Source: Marinifilaceae bacterium (GTDB taxonomy: Bacteria; Bacteroidota; Bacteroidia; Bacteroidales; Marinifilaceae). From it: a stretch of 64,000 nt of DNA. The stretch covers positions 1 through 64,000 of the forward strand of contig JAFGYE010000023.1 in NCBI GenBank assembly GCA_016936255.1. The letters run 5' to 3'. The translations under genes and the position numbers were made by a program. Position 1 is the stretch's first letter. Each line of letters starts with the position of its first letter. The notes beneath the pieces were generated by a model. That model was given only the letters and a program-made list of their open reading frames with translations, searched no databases and was not told the DNA's origin. Positions 1 through 9,572 of this stretch are shown in pieces.

Positions 1-333
1 AAGCTCACCACTTCTGAAAGGTTTTGTAAGAAAATCATTAGCCCCATTATCCAAAGCTTTAATTATTTCTTCCTCAGAATCTCTTACCGAAAGAATTATA
101 ATCGGTTTGTTATACCATTTTCTTAATTCTTTCAAAACTTCCTGTCCGTCATTGTCAGGCAATCCCAAATCCAGAATTATTAATGATGGATGTTGAGTTG
201 CCGCAACAATCAAACCTTCTTTACCACTTGAGGCTTGAATTGCCTCAAATCCACTTGCTGTTAAAGATATTTCCAATAACCGGCGAATCTGCAATTCATC
301 ATCTATTATGAGTATTATATTATTCTCCTTCAT
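1..333 (-). CDS. KdpE-like response regulator, receiver domain (3' end cut by window)
   Basis: The visible 111 residues are a complete CheY-like receiver. Acidic residues D11 and D12 bind the metal, D55 in the motif LDLGLPD is the predicted phosphoacceptor, S82 is the switch serine and K104 sits in TKPF. A DNA-binding domain of the OmpR/KdpE type would follow but lies outside the window, so the effector type is inferred. The gene starts 5 bases after the stop of the histidine kinase and is last in the operon small peptide, trkH, kinase, regulator. It probably receives phosphate from that kinase and controls potassium uptake genes. Confidence 0.88.
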   Translation of the reverse strand, partial: MKENNIILIIDDELQIRRLLEISLTASGFEAIQASSGKEGLIVAATQHPSLIILDLGLPDNDGQEVLKELRKWYNKPIIILSVRDSEEEIIKALDNGANDFLTKPFRSGEL

Positions 334-338
334 CTTAT

Positions 339-1859
339 TTATTCAAAATCAATATATTTTTTGTCTAATTCAGGGGTTTCTGATGGAATTTTCACAATAA
401 AAACAACCCCTTCTTGGGTATTGTTTTCAACTCGTACTTGGCCACGATGAGCTTCCACAAAACCCTTTACAATAGATAATCCAAGGCCTAAGCCTCCTGT
501 TTTGTTTTCCTCCAGTCTATAAAATTTGTCAAAGATTTCATTTTTAATATTCTCTGGAATTCTTGAACCTGAATTAAAAATTCTTATTTCCAGCTCATTT
601 GATTTATGACTTACTTTAAAACCAATTTTAGATGAAAGCGGAGCATATTGTGTTGCATTAAAAAGTATGTTATACAGGACTTGTTCCATTAGTCCAAAAT
701 CAATTCTAATTAGCGGTAACTCATTCGGAACTTCAATTTCAAGTTCGAATGCTTTTAACTCTTCTTTTAAATCATCAAGAACTTTGTTTACCAGATCATT
801 AATATCATACCAATCTAGTCTTAAAGAAATTCTTCCGCTTTCAAGTCTCGACATATTAAGTAAATTCTCAATTAAACGATTTAAACGTAGCGAAGCAGTA
901 GAAATTTCGTTATATAAGGCCAATTGAATCGGCCCTTTATCTGGCAGAATTAATAAAGTATCAACAGAGCCAATTATAGTTGAAACAGGGATTCTAAACT
1001 CATGCGATATTGAATTGAACAAAGTTTTATATAAACGGTCTGATTCTGTAAGAAAACGAGCCTTTTGAGCCAGCTCTCCTAAAAACTCTCTTTCAAGGGC
1101 ATTTGAAATTTGTGCAATAAAGGTATCCCAAATTATTTTTTTGTCATCAACTAATAATTTATCAAGTTTCACCGCCACAATTCCAGATATAATTCGGGTA
1201 CCAATTAATGGGAAAAAAGTATATCGAATTGATGGTGTTTGTTCTGTGTGCCTTCCGGATTTTTTTTTATTGAGAAATGCCCATTCTGCAACATCATATT
1301 CTTCTTTGCTTAGTTGCATATCTTTTCTTAATCTCCCTTTTGAAAATAGAATATTACTGCCATCTTGCAAAATAAAAAAAGGTTCAATATTAAATTGGGT
1401 TTTAATATCATTAATCGAAATCCGAAGGACTTCCTCTATTCCTATTGCTCTGGACAACTCTTTTGTTAATTGGAAAAGTGCATTTGTGCGTTCTTCGCGA
1501 TCTCTTGCTAACTTCTCCTGATAACGTACCCGCGTATTTAATATTCCGTTTAAAAATGCAATAATAAAGAACATACCAAACATGAATATATCTTCAGGTT
1601 TTTCGATATGAAACGTAAAATGTGGAGGAATAAAGAAATAATTCCAAACTATTGCACTTAAAGTAGATGCCAGTAGAACAGGTTCAACTGACATATATGT
1701 TGCTAAAACAGAAACTACAATAAGCAAAATAAAAGAAACAACATGATAACCTTGCTCATTAAATAAGAATTTGCAAATCAAAACAGTTAGTGAAATGATA
1801 ATAACGGCAAAGAAATAATGATTAATTATTTTGCCTTTCTTTTTTTTTTTTGTTTCCAT
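339..1859 (-). CDS. KdpD-like sensor histidine kinase lacking the N-terminal Kdp sensor domain
   Basis: This is a membrane histidine kinase of 506 residues. A lysine-rich start leads into a block of four hydrophobic segments (about 12-110) like the DUF4118 membrane region of KdpD. A GAF-like linker follows (about 130-265), then a dimerisation domain with the phospho-histidine H286 in SHEFR. The ATPase domain has the N-box NILFNATQYAP and the G-box GGLGLGLSIVKG. Full KdpD proteins are near 900 residues and begin with the KdpD and Usp-like domains. Those are absent here, so the ATP/K+ sensing part is missing and the input is probably the membrane or GAF region. It sits directly after trkH and before its regulator. 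Confidence 0.88.
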   Translation of the reverse strand: METKKKKKGKIINHYFFAVIIISLTVLICKFLFNEQGYHVVSFILLIVVSVLATYMSVEPVLLASTLSAIVWNYFFIPPHFTFHIEKPEDIFMFGMFFIIAFLNGILNTRVRYQEKLARDREERTNALFQLTKELSRAIGIEEVLRISINDIKTQFNIEPFFILQDGSNILFSKGRLRKDMQLSKEEYDVAEWAFLNKKKSGRHTEQTPSIRYTFFPLIGTRIISGIVAVKLDKLLVDDKKIIWDTFIAQISNALEREFLGELAQKARFLTESDRLYKTLFNSISHEFRIPVSTIIGSVDTLLILPDKGPIQLALYNEISTASLRLNRLIENLLNMSRLESGRISLRLDWYDINDLVNKVLDDLKEELKAFELEIEVPNELPLIRIDFGLMEQVLYNILFNATQYAPLSSKIGFKVSHKSNELEIRIFNSGSRIPENIKNEIFDKFYRLEENKTGGLGLGLSIVKGFVEAHRGQVRVENNTQEGVVFIVKIPSETPELDKKYIDFE

Positions 1860-1908
1860 AAAGACAAAGTTAACATTAGTCGGCCTTTCTTTATACTTTA
1901 AATTTATT

Positions 1909-3489
1909 TTATATCCAACGAGGGTCTGTACCTTTAAATATAGCTCTTATTAGAGCAAAAACAGGAATTATTTCTAACCGACCAGTCCACATTTGAAAAA
2001 TGTAAATTGATTCAACTGCAGGTGACATTTTAGGACTGCATATTCCGGACGATAAACCAACTGTTCCTTGTGCTGAGGCTGATTCGAATAATGCATTCAG
2101 ATAGGTAAATTCTCCACTGGTTAAGTAGTATGTAATAAATGATGAACCTAGCATTATTGTCAAAAACATGAAAGTTAAAGTTGCTGCTTTTGTAAATTCT
2201 TCATTCCATGTATCTGCCGATAAGGATTTTCCATTTAAATGAATGTTCTTTACTGTATGTTGTGATATAAAGGTTTTATTTATCTGCCATCTGAGCCCTT
2301 TCTCAATAATTATTGCTCTTATCATTTTAATTCCACCTACCGTAGCCCCTGATGCACCTCCAATTACCATCGCTGCTATAACAATAAATACCACCGATTC
2401 CCAGTTCCAAACACCTATATTAGAAGTTTGCCATCCTGTAGTTGACATGGCACTTATGAATTGAAAAACACCCTCCCGTATTGGATTGGGAACAGCATCA
2501 GCTTTAAAAAGTAAATACGATTGTATCAAACTTCCAATAATAAATACAATGAGCAAAGCTCTGGTTTGAATATCTTTCCATAAAAGAGAAAATCTTCGCT
2601 CAAACAAAAACTTATAGAAAAAAGGAATGGATAAGGAGCCAAGAATCATTGGTAGTAAATACAACATATCCATATAAGGTGAATGGTATGTTGCAATACT
2701 ATCGTCCAAGGTACTAAATCCTCCAGTCGACTGTCCTGCCATTGCATGACATACAGAATCAAAAATATTCTCGCTGATAGGATAATCAGGCAATATAAAA
2801 TGCGTTCCAATTATGAGATAGATAATTGAAAATAAGGTTAGGTACAGATAAACTTTCCATATGACTCGTGCAGTATCAATAATTCTGGGTTTTAGCCTTT
2901 CTCCAGTCGATTCAGAACCATATAATAAAATAGCTCCTTTCCCCGATACATGTTTAAACACCGCTAAAACAAGCACGATAAATCCTGCGCCTCCAACCCA
3001 TTGGGCAAAATGTCTGTAGAAAAGTACTCCCTTACCAACAGATGGTTCATGAACAGCCATAGACAGTCCTGTAGTTGTATAAGCACTCATGCTTTCAAAA
3101 AAGCAATGCAGCGGATTTCTAAAATAGATCAAACTTGAAATGTCATAATTTGCACCAACAGGAATAAAATGATTCATTACTTCAGTTGGAGTAACATAGG
3201 CAATGATCAAAAAAGGTATCCCACCCATTAATGTCAGGGCTAACCATCCCGCTGCAGCAACAATTAGCACATTGTTGTATTGAGGTTCATCATACTGTCT
3301 AAAAACCTTATATAATAAAAATCCAAAACCACTTATTATAAATCCTGAGATAAAAAAGCCCAGAGCAGAATACCACTCTGAATAAATTACCGAGACAAAT
3401 GATGGTATCACTACAACGACACCAAGCATTATTAATAAATTACCGATTGGCTTTAAAACAATGCCATAAGTCTTATCCTTTAATTTCAT
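1909..3489 (-). CDS. trkH: TrkH-family potassium uptake channel subunit
   Basis: This 526-residue polytopic inner-membrane protein belongs to the TrkH/KtrB superfamily, which moves K+ (or Na+) down the membrane potential. The four selectivity-filter half-repeats are visible: YTTTGLS (about 137-143), AGQSTGGFST, SAMSTTGW and SAQGTVGLS. Each has the filter glycine. A strong AAAGGAGG ribosome site lies just ahead of the ATG, inside the end of the small upstream ORF. A kinase and regulator follow, so the channel is probably under the control of that two-component pair. No TrkA subunit is adjacent on this strand. The divergent operon has an RCK protein that could serve both channels. Confidence 0.92.
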   Translation of the reverse strand: MKLKDKTYGIVLKPIGNLLIMLGVVVVIPSFVSVIYSEWYSALGFFISGFIISGFGFLLYKVFRQYDEPQYNNVLIVAAAGWLALTLMGGIPFLIIAYVTPTEVMNHFIPVGANYDISSLIYFRNPLHCFFESMSAYTTTGLSMAVHEPSVGKGVLFYRHFAQWVGGAGFIVLVLAVFKHVSGKGAILLYGSESTGERLKPRIIDTARVIWKVYLYLTLFSIIYLIIGTHFILPDYPISENIFDSVCHAMAGQSTGGFSTLDDSIATYHSPYMDMLYLLPMILGSLSIPFFYKFLFERRFSLLWKDIQTRALLIVFIIGSLIQSYLLFKADAVPNPIREGVFQFISAMSTTGWQTSNIGVWNWESVVFIVIAAMVIGGASGATVGGIKMIRAIIIEKGLRWQINKTFISQHTVKNIHLNGKSLSADTWNEEFTKAATLTFMFLTIMLGSSFITYYLTSGEFTYLNALFESASAQGTVGLSSGICSPKMSPAVESIYIFQMWTGRLEIIPVFALIRAIFKGTDPRWI

Positions 3490-3494
3490 TCCTA

Positions 3495-3611
3495 TTATTT
3501 TTTTCCTCCTTTTATAATTTCCAATACAGATATTACCAACACTAAGAGTAGAGTTACACTCAAAATGAAATAGCCTAGTGATATTTGATTAAAAAATAAC
3601 ATCATTAACAT
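3495..3611 (-). CDS. Single-span membrane microprotein ahead of trkH (KdpF-like in size)
   Basis: Too short for ordinary gene calling, this ORF encodes 38 residues from the ATG at 3611, or 36 from the ATG at 3605. After a short polar start it has one hydrophobic span (about residues 12-30, rich in Leu, Val and Ile) and ends GGKK. Its stop codon is 5 bases before trkH, and its last sense codons contain the AAAGGAGG ribosome site of trkH, so the two are probably translationally coupled. Size and topology recall KdpF, the stabilising subunit of the Kdp ATPase, but the partner here is a TrkH channel. Homology is not shown. The call rests on position, coupling and topology. Confidence 0.6.
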   Translation of the reverse strand: MLMMLFFNQISLGYFILSVTLLLVLVISVLEIIKGGKK

Positions 3612-3749
3612 TTACTGCCTGAATTATATATCACAAAGGTCTGTTAAGGCATCTAAAGAAATTATAAAGACTTCCCCTTTGATATAAAGATTTTATTAAT
3701 AAATTTAGTGGGCAACGCAAAAGCATTTAATTATTAAAGAATCTTAAGC

Positions 3750-5006
3750 ATGAATTTATATTTCATTATAATAATTCTGGGTCTGCTAATATTTCTCTCT
3801 CATCTATTCAATGAATTATTTGAAAAAACAAAAATCCCCAATGTTCTGCTTTTATTATTAATTGGAATAATTATCGGCCCAATTAGTGGTATTGTAACTA
3901 CTGATTTTTTTGGAAAACTAGGCAATGTCTTCACAACCATTACGCTTATTGTAATCTTATTTGAAAGTGGTTCTGATTTAAATTTTAAAGCAATAAAACA
4001 GGCGATAGGTTCTGCAGCATTACTTACGATATCAAATTTTGTTATAACCGTTTTAATAGCCTCTTATCTGTCGCGTTGGCTTCTTTCCATTGATATGCTT
4101 AGTTCTGTCTTTATCGGTACTATTGTGGGATGTACTTCGTCAGCCGTAGTTATCCCTATGGTTAAGCAGTTGAAAATGGGTGAAAAAAGCACTTCAATAC
4201 TTATTCTTGAATCGGCACTCAGCGATGTATTGTGTCTTGTTGTTGGCCTGGCCTTGTTGGACGGTATGGCTCAGGGTGAAATTTCAATTGGTATGATACT
4301 TTCAAAGATGTGGAAGTCATTTGTATTTGCAATAACGCTGGGACTCTTGAGTGGGTTCTTATGGTCTTCAATTATAGCCAAAATAAGAAGCGTAAAGAAC
4401 TCAATGTTCACAACACTGGCTTTTGTTTTTGTACTTTACGGAATTGTAGAATTACTTGAGTTAAATGGAGGATTGTCTGTTTTATCATTTGGAATTCTTT
4501 TAGGTAATATTGATAGTTTTGGCAAGTCAACTAAATTCAGAAAAATGTTTTCCTTTGAAAGCTCAGGTTTTAATAATAAAGAAAGGGATTTTTTTGCCGA
4601 GATTGTTTTTATTATGCAAACCTATTTTTTTGTTTATGTTGGAATCTCGTTGCAGTTAGGTAACCTTGGCATTTATGCAACAGGGTTTTTAATTGTGTTG
4701 TTAATAGTAATTTTTAGAATTCCTGGTACAGTTTTCTTAACAGGCAAAGGAATTTCAAATCCTGAGCGTACTATTATGTCTGTAATGACACCTAAGGGGC
4801 TCGTAACCGCAGTACTTGCCTCTTTACCTTTCCAAAGAGGACTGGCACATGGGGAAATTATTCTTGATTTGGGTTATTCCATAGTACTTTTCAGCATAGT
4901 TATCTGTTCATTGCTGGTCATTATTTTTAGCTTAAAACCCGATTTATTGGCTACAACACGAAACAAGAATAACACCAAGTTATCCAATGATTTTTTTGAA
5001 AAATAA
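3750..5006 (+). CDS. Cation:proton antiporter (CPA1/NhaP-like)
   Basis: This 418-residue inner-membrane protein has about twelve hydrophobic segments and no cytoplasmic RCK or TrkA tail. Family-like motifs include the ion-binding region ESALSDVLC, the arginine-bearing RIPGTVF segment and the late MTPKGLVTAVLA helix. It probably exchanges Na+ or K+ for H+. It is first in a plus-strand operon with a KtrB-like channel (22 bases on) and a KtrA-like subunit. Together they suggest coupled Na+ export and K+ uptake under salt or pH stress. The exact ion is not readable from sequence. Kef-type exchangers are the main alternative. Confidence 0.85.
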   Translation: MNLYFIIIILGLLIFLSHLFNELFEKTKIPNVLLLLLIGIIIGPISGIVTTDFFGKLGNVFTTITLIVILFESGSDLNFKAIKQAIGSAALLTISNFVITVLIASYLSRWLLSIDMLSSVFIGTIVGCTSSAVVIPMVKQLKMGEKSTSILILESALSDVLCLVVGLALLDGMAQGEISIGMILSKMWKSFVFAITLGLLSGFLWSSIIAKIRSVKNSMFTTLAFVFVLYGIVELLELNGGLSVLSFGILLGNIDSFGKSTKFRKMFSFESSGFNNKERDFFAEIVFIMQTYFFVYVGISLQLGNLGIYATGFLIVLLIVIFRIPGTVFLTGKGISNPERTIMSVMTPKGLVTAVLASLPFQRGLAHGEIILDLGYSIVLFSIVICSLLVIIFSLKPDLLATTRNKNNTKLSNDFFEK

Positions 5007-5028
5007 AACATAAATAATTTCTCCGGTA

Positions 5029-6780
5029 ATGAAAAAAAGTGCATTAAAACATATTTCACTTATTTGTAGTATTTTGGCTATACTTACCATGTTGTTTGAT
5101 ATTGGGTTTAATCATAATGAGCGACTCATTCCAATTATCAATTACACCTATTTCAGTTTTTTAATTGGAATTATCGTTGGCATTCCATTAAAATACATAG
5201 TCGCTTTTAACGATTATTCAAAACTAAAAATCTGGATAATTGATTTAGTCCTTTGGTTATTCTACAATTACCTGTTGGTAACAATCCCTTTCTCTAATAT
5301 TTCAGAAAACATCCCCAGTTACTGGATCCTTCCCAAAATATTACTGGCTCTTGCCTTCACAGTAAATTTCATTCGTGAAATTTCAGCGATTAAAGTTAAT
5401 TGGCGCTACAAACGTACCAATCCGGCAGCCATTTTTGTTGTAGGTTTTTCGCTCCTGATTTTGATTGGTAGTTTGTTATTGATGTTGCCTAATGCAACAC
5501 ATTCCGGAATCAGCTTTTCAGATGCACTGTTTACATCAACAAGTGCAGTGTGTGTAACAGGTTTGGTTGTTGTTGATACAGGTACGTTTTTTACCTCAAT
5601 AGGACAGGCAATTATTATGGTTTTAATACAGTTGGGTGGAATTGGCATAATGACATTTACCAGCTTTTTCGCTTATTTTTTTCTTGGTGGAGCATCCTAT
5701 CAAAACCTTATTCTTTTGGGAAATTTAACAAGTGAAAACAAAATTTCTAAAGTAATTGGAACCTTAAAAAAAATCTTGTTTTTTACCTTTTTAGTGGAAG
5801 GTATTGGGGCTTTACTTATTTATTGGAATCTCGAACTAACTTCTATGCCTGAATTGAATAGAGTTTTCTTTGCTGTTTTTCATTCCATTTCAGCTTTTTG
5901 CAATGCCGGCTTTTCAACACTATCGAACAGTTTCTATGATATTGGATTTAGGTTTAATTACTCACTTCATTTTATCATTGCACTGCTGTTTATTATTGGC
6001 GGATTGGGATTTCCGGTCATCATCAATTTATATAGTTGGGTGAAGCATTACGTCGTAAACAGACTTTTACGCTTAAATAAACGGAGAGAAGTCCTTTATA
6101 AGGCGCATGTAATAAGCCTGAATACAAAGATAGTGGTCTATACTACTGTAGTTTTACTGGTTGTAAGTACGATATTATTTCTGATTTTAGAAAACAACAA
6201 CACGCTTGCAGAGCATCATGGTATTGGTAAACTGATAACTGCTTTTTTCGGTGCGGCTACACCCCGTACGGCAGGTTTTAATACCATTGATACAGCAATG
6301 ATTAGTCTGCCTGCACTTTTGTTAATACTTTTTCTTATGTGGATTGGAGCTTCACCTGCTTCAACGGGTGGTGGTATAAAAACGAGTACATTTACATTAG
6401 CTTTACTCAATGTAGTAAACTTGGCAAGAGGAAAAAGCAAGATGGAAATTAACAAACGTGAAATACCTGAAACTTCAATAAAGAGGTCATTTGCTTTTGT
6501 ATTTCTTTCTTTAATTGCAATAGGATTAATGACTTTCTTGTTGCTGATTTCTGAACCGGGAAAAACTGCTTTCGATCTATTGTTTGAGGTTGTTTCAGCT
6601 TTTAGTACGGTTGGGTTAAGCCGGGGTATTACGGAAGACTTATCAATTATTGGCAAACACTTGATTATTGTAAGTATGTTTATCGGTCGAATAGGGGCAT
6701 TAACGTTTATGACCTCCCTGCTCAAGCAAACAAAAGAGAAACTCTATCAATATCCAACTGAAAGCATTTTAATAAACTAA
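5029..6780 (+). CDS. ktrB: KtrB-like TrkH-family potassium channel
   Basis: At 583 residues this second TrkH-superfamily channel is longer than KtrB because of an extra hydrophobic N-terminal region of about 120 residues. The four filter segments read SAVCVTGLVV, SAFCNAGFST, TPRTAGFNT and SAFSTVGLS, each with its glycine. It lies 11 bases before an RCK-domain gene, the usual KtrB/KtrA pairing, and follows the antiporter. The final residues are a basic and acidic cytoplasmic tail. It should form the K+ pore, with nucleotide-dependent gating by the RCK ring. The window therefore carries two distinct TrkH channels in divergent operons. Confidence 0.9.
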   Translation: MKKSALKHISLICSILAILTMLFDIGFNHNERLIPIINYTYFSFLIGIIVGIPLKYIVAFNDYSKLKIWIIDLVLWLFYNYLLVTIPFSNISENIPSYWILPKILLALAFTVNFIREISAIKVNWRYKRTNPAAIFVVGFSLLILIGSLLLMLPNATHSGISFSDALFTSTSAVCVTGLVVVDTGTFFTSIGQAIIMVLIQLGGIGIMTFTSFFAYFFLGGASYQNLILLGNLTSENKISKVIGTLKKILFFTFLVEGIGALLIYWNLELTSMPELNRVFFAVFHSISAFCNAGFSTLSNSFYDIGFRFNYSLHFIIALLFIIGGLGFPVIINLYSWVKHYVVNRLLRLNKRREVLYKAHVISLNTKIVVYTTVVLLVVSTILFLILENNNTLAEHHGIGKLITAFFGAATPRTAGFNTIDTAMISLPALLLILFLMWIGASPASTGGGIKTSTFTLALLNVVNLARGKSKMEINKREIPETSIKRSFAFVFLSLIAIGLMTFLLLISEPGKTAFDLLFEVVSAFSTVGLSRGITEDLSIIGKHLIIVSMFIGRIGALTFMTSLLKQTKEKLYQYPTESILIN

Positions 6781-6791
6781 AACGCAGCATT

Positions 6792-7472
6792 ATGAACTTT
6801 TTAATTATAGGATTGGGGAATTTCGGAGCTTCATTAGCCATTCGCCTAACCCAACTTGGCCACGAAGTTATAGGTGTTGATAATAGCATGTCAAAAGTCG
6901 AATTATTAAAAAACAACATTACCCATACAATTTGTGCGAACTGTAGTGATATTCATTCTGCGAAAGAACTTCCGGTTCAGGATGCCAATGCTGTTATTAT
7001 TTGTATTGGAGAGCATGAAGGAAATTCAATTATGGCAACCGCTATAATGAAACAATTAAATGCCAAAAGAATTATCAGCCGAATTGTTTCGGATACTCAG
7101 GCAACTGTTCTGAATGCAATGGGTATCGAAGAAATTGTTCATCCCGAAAGAGATTCAGCAGAAAAACTGGCAAAAAACCTGACCACGGAAGGGTTAATTG
7201 ATAGTTTTGAATTGTCAGACCGTTACAGCATTGTCAAGATTAATGTTCCTGAAAAATATGAAGGCAAACGATTGGAAGAATTAAATATCCGGCATAATTT
7301 CAATTTGACAGTACTTACCACTATTTCAAAAATACATAAACGTAATTTGCTTGGGTTTAAACAATCATCTCATGAAGTAAAAGGCATAGCAAAAGCCACT
7401 ACAATTTTAAATAAAGATGATATAATAGTTGTTTTTGGTGAGAAAAGAGATATTGAAAGGTTTTTAGAGTAA
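6792..7472 (+). CDS. ktrA: KtrA/TrkA-type RCK regulatory subunit
   Basis: The 226-residue soluble protein starts with a Rossmann fold carrying the nucleotide motif GLGNFG (about 7-12) and an acidic residue at the end of the second strand (GVD), typical of NAD/ATP-binding RCK_N domains. The C-terminal third (about 140-226) fits RCK_C. KtrA proteins are about 220 residues, whereas TrkA has two such units, so this is the single-unit type. It is last in the antiporter, channel, RCK operon and should form a ring on the cytoplasmic face of the channel, opening or closing it with ATP, ADP or c-di-AMP. Confidence 0.9.
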   Translation: MNFLIIGLGNFGASLAIRLTQLGHEVIGVDNSMSKVELLKNNITHTICANCSDIHSAKELPVQDANAVIICIGEHEGNSIMATAIMKQLNAKRIISRIVSDTQATVLNAMGIEEIVHPERDSAEKLAKNLTTEGLIDSFELSDRYSIVKINVPEKYEGKRLEELNIRHNFNLTVLTTISKIHKRNLLGFKQSSHEVKGIAKATTILNKDDIIVVFGEKRDIERFLE

Positions 7473-7588
7473 AAAATTTCCTGAAATTACTTTTAATTTT
7501 CCCCAGTTGCCACACAATTTAATCTCGTAGTATTATAAAAATATGCAATAATAAAAGTTGTATATTTTGTTTTATAAAATTGCTTGTC

Positions 7589-8092
7589 ATGAGATACCTG
7601 CTTGCCATTGGTCTGTTGTTTGTGAGCTTTTCCTGCTCAAACACTGCCGAAAAGGAGAGAATGATTGATTCTCAAAAATTAAGTCATATGATCTCCCGGA
7701 AGGACAAAACCCTGGTGTACGTTTGGACCACCTGGTGCAGTGGCTGCCGCAAGACTTTGGCTGAAACTCTTCCCCGGCTCCAAGAAACTATTGATGCTTC
7801 CGAATATCAAATACTACTAATTGCAGCAAGTAAAAATAAAGCAGAAGTCGATTCTCTGGTCTCAAATAATGCGTTGCAGGTAAACTCCTATTTTCTCGAT
7901 TTTGCAGGTCCCGATAAAGGCATATTTCAAAATTTAGGCATTCAGTTTCTGTTGGAGAAAACTTTTCCGAACGATGAGATATTTACCCGGGCCATTCCGG
8001 TATTCTTTCTGGTTGACAGAAAGGGAAAAGTCCTGAATAAAAAACTTCCGCACACATACAGTGAATTGATGAATGTGATAGACCGGAAATAA
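7589..8092 (+). CDS. Thioredoxin-fold lipoprotein, TlpA-like
   Basis: This predicted lipoprotein of 167 residues has a short hydrophobic signal ending in the lipobox-like SFSC, with C16 as the lipidated residue. It is followed by a thioredoxin fold with the redox pair C50-S-G-C53 in WTTWCSGC. The ATG at 7589 is preferred over an upstream in-frame TTG because it begins directly at the signal peptide. It is probably a periplasmic-face thiol oxidoreductase. A cis-proline region (RAIPVFFLVD) is visible near the end. It stands alone after the potassium operon, and its substrate is unknown. A second thioredoxin-fold gene lies 1.5 kb downstream. Confidence 0.8.
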   Translation: MRYLLAIGLLFVSFSCSNTAEKERMIDSQKLSHMISRKDKTLVYVWTTWCSGCRKTLAETLPRLQETIDASEYQILLIAASKNKAEVDSLVSNNALQVNSYFLDFAGPDKGIFQNLGIQFLLEKTFPNDEIFTRAIPVFFLVDRKGKVLNKKLPHTYSELMNVIDRK

Positions 8093-8262
8093 TTAGATTC
8101 TAACAACAAATCGGCTAATTTTGATTCCCTGATTATTTTGCAGGAATGGCTCATAAAGAGTACTTTTGCTGAGTATTAGAAAGAAGGTGTTTTTGCCTTG
8201 AAAAAGCAGAAATCATTCTAAATAGTGAATTTTTTATTTTTCCAGATAAGGGGATTTTTTAG

Positions 8263-9519
8263 ATGAATAGAAGTGAAATTGAATTAATGGCGCCGGTTGG
8301 TTCGTACGAATCATTGATGGCCGCTATACAGGGAGGAGCCAATTCTATCTATTTTGGCATTGAGCAGTTGAACATGAGATCACGATCTTCGAACAACTTT
8401 ACCATCGAAGATTTGCACAATATTGCTTCTATTTGCAAGGAGAACAATATCAAATCGTATCTTACAGTGAATACTGTTTTGTTCGATCATGATATCAAAG
8501 TAATGCACAAAATTGTTGATGCAGCAAAAGAAGGAGGAGTAACGGCAATTATTGCTGCTGATGTTTCTGCAATCATGTATGCCCGTGCAATTGATGTGGA
8601 AGTACACATTTCCACCCAATGCAACATTACCAACATCGAGGCGGTGAAGTTTTATGCTCAGTTTGCTGATGTGGTAGTATTGGCCCGTGAATTGAATCTG
8701 AATCAGGTGGCAGCTATCTACAAACAAATTGTTGATGAGGAAATCCGCGGTCCAAAAGGGGAATTGATTCAAATAGAGATGTTTGCCCACGGTGCATTGT
8801 GCATGGCGGTTTCAGGGAAATGTTACTTGAGTCTGCACGAAAAAAATTCATCGGCTAACCGAGGTGCATGTATGCAAACTTGCCGAAAAGCCTATACAGT
8901 TACTGAAAAGGAATCAGGGAATCAGTTGGAAATCGATAATGAATACATCATGTCGCCAAAAGACTTGTGCACTATCGGTTTTCTAAATAAAATGTTGGAT
9001 GCAGGAGTTCGTGTTCTAAAATTTGAAGGGCGCGCCCGCTCTCCGGAATATGTAAAAACAGTAGTTTCGAATTATAGCGAGGCGGTTGATGCTTACTTGG
9101 AAGGTGATTATACCCGCGATAAAATTGATCAGTGGATGAATAACCTGGCAACAGTTTTTAACCGTGGCTTTTGGGATGGTTACTATCTTGGGCAAAAGAT
9201 TGGTGAGTGGAGTGAGGAGTATGGCAACCGGGCAACCAAGCGTAAAATGCTGATTGGTAAGGGAACCAATTATTTTGCCAAGATTAAAGTGGCAGAATTC
9301 TTACTGGAATCTAAGGAACTAAAGGTGGGTGATCAGATTTTAATAACCGGACCAACAACCGGAGTAATTGAAACAACCGTAAAAGAAATTCGTGTTGATC
9401 TGAAATCAGTTGAAAAAGCTGTTAAAGGAGATAGTTTCTCCATTTCCCTGGATACAATGATTCGCCGATCGGATAAATTGTATAAGATTGTAGAGGTAAC
9501 TAACGACTTAATTCAGTAG
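8263..9519 (+). CDS. U32-family protein (peptidase U32 / tRNA hydroxylation TrhP-like)
   Basis: This 418-residue cytosolic protein carries the full U32 signature, running from EMF through HGALC and SGKCYLS, with further conserved cysteines in RGACMQTCRKAY, which in relatives bind an iron-sulphur cluster. Length and domain layout match the short TrhP/YegQ group, which helps make 5-hydroxyuridine at tRNA position 34. The rRNA-hydroxylating RlhA relatives are much longer. A C-terminal beta-barrel-like region follows after about residue 335. Members are often annotated as collagenase-like peptidases, but tRNA modification is the better supported role for this length. Which U34 tRNAs are modified is inferred. 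Confidence 0.82.
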   Translation: MNRSEIELMAPVGSYESLMAAIQGGANSIYFGIEQLNMRSRSSNNFTIEDLHNIASICKENNIKSYLTVNTVLFDHDIKVMHKIVDAAKEGGVTAIIAADVSAIMYARAIDVEVHISTQCNITNIEAVKFYAQFADVVVLARELNLNQVAAIYKQIVDEEIRGPKGELIQIEMFAHGALCMAVSGKCYLSLHEKNSSANRGACMQTCRKAYTVTEKESGNQLEIDNEYIMSPKDLCTIGFLNKMLDAGVRVLKFEGRARSPEYVKTVVSNYSEAVDAYLEGDYTRDKIDQWMNNLATVFNRGFWDGYYLGQKIGEWSEEYGNRATKRKMLIGKGTNYFAKIKVAEFLLESKELKVGDQILITGPTTGVIETTVKEIRVDLKSVEKAVKGDSFSISLDTMIRRSDKLYKIVEVTNDLIQ

Positions 9520-9572
9520 AAAGTCTAAAGTATCTTGAAGAGTCTGCAATAATTGAAAATAATATTAAACAG

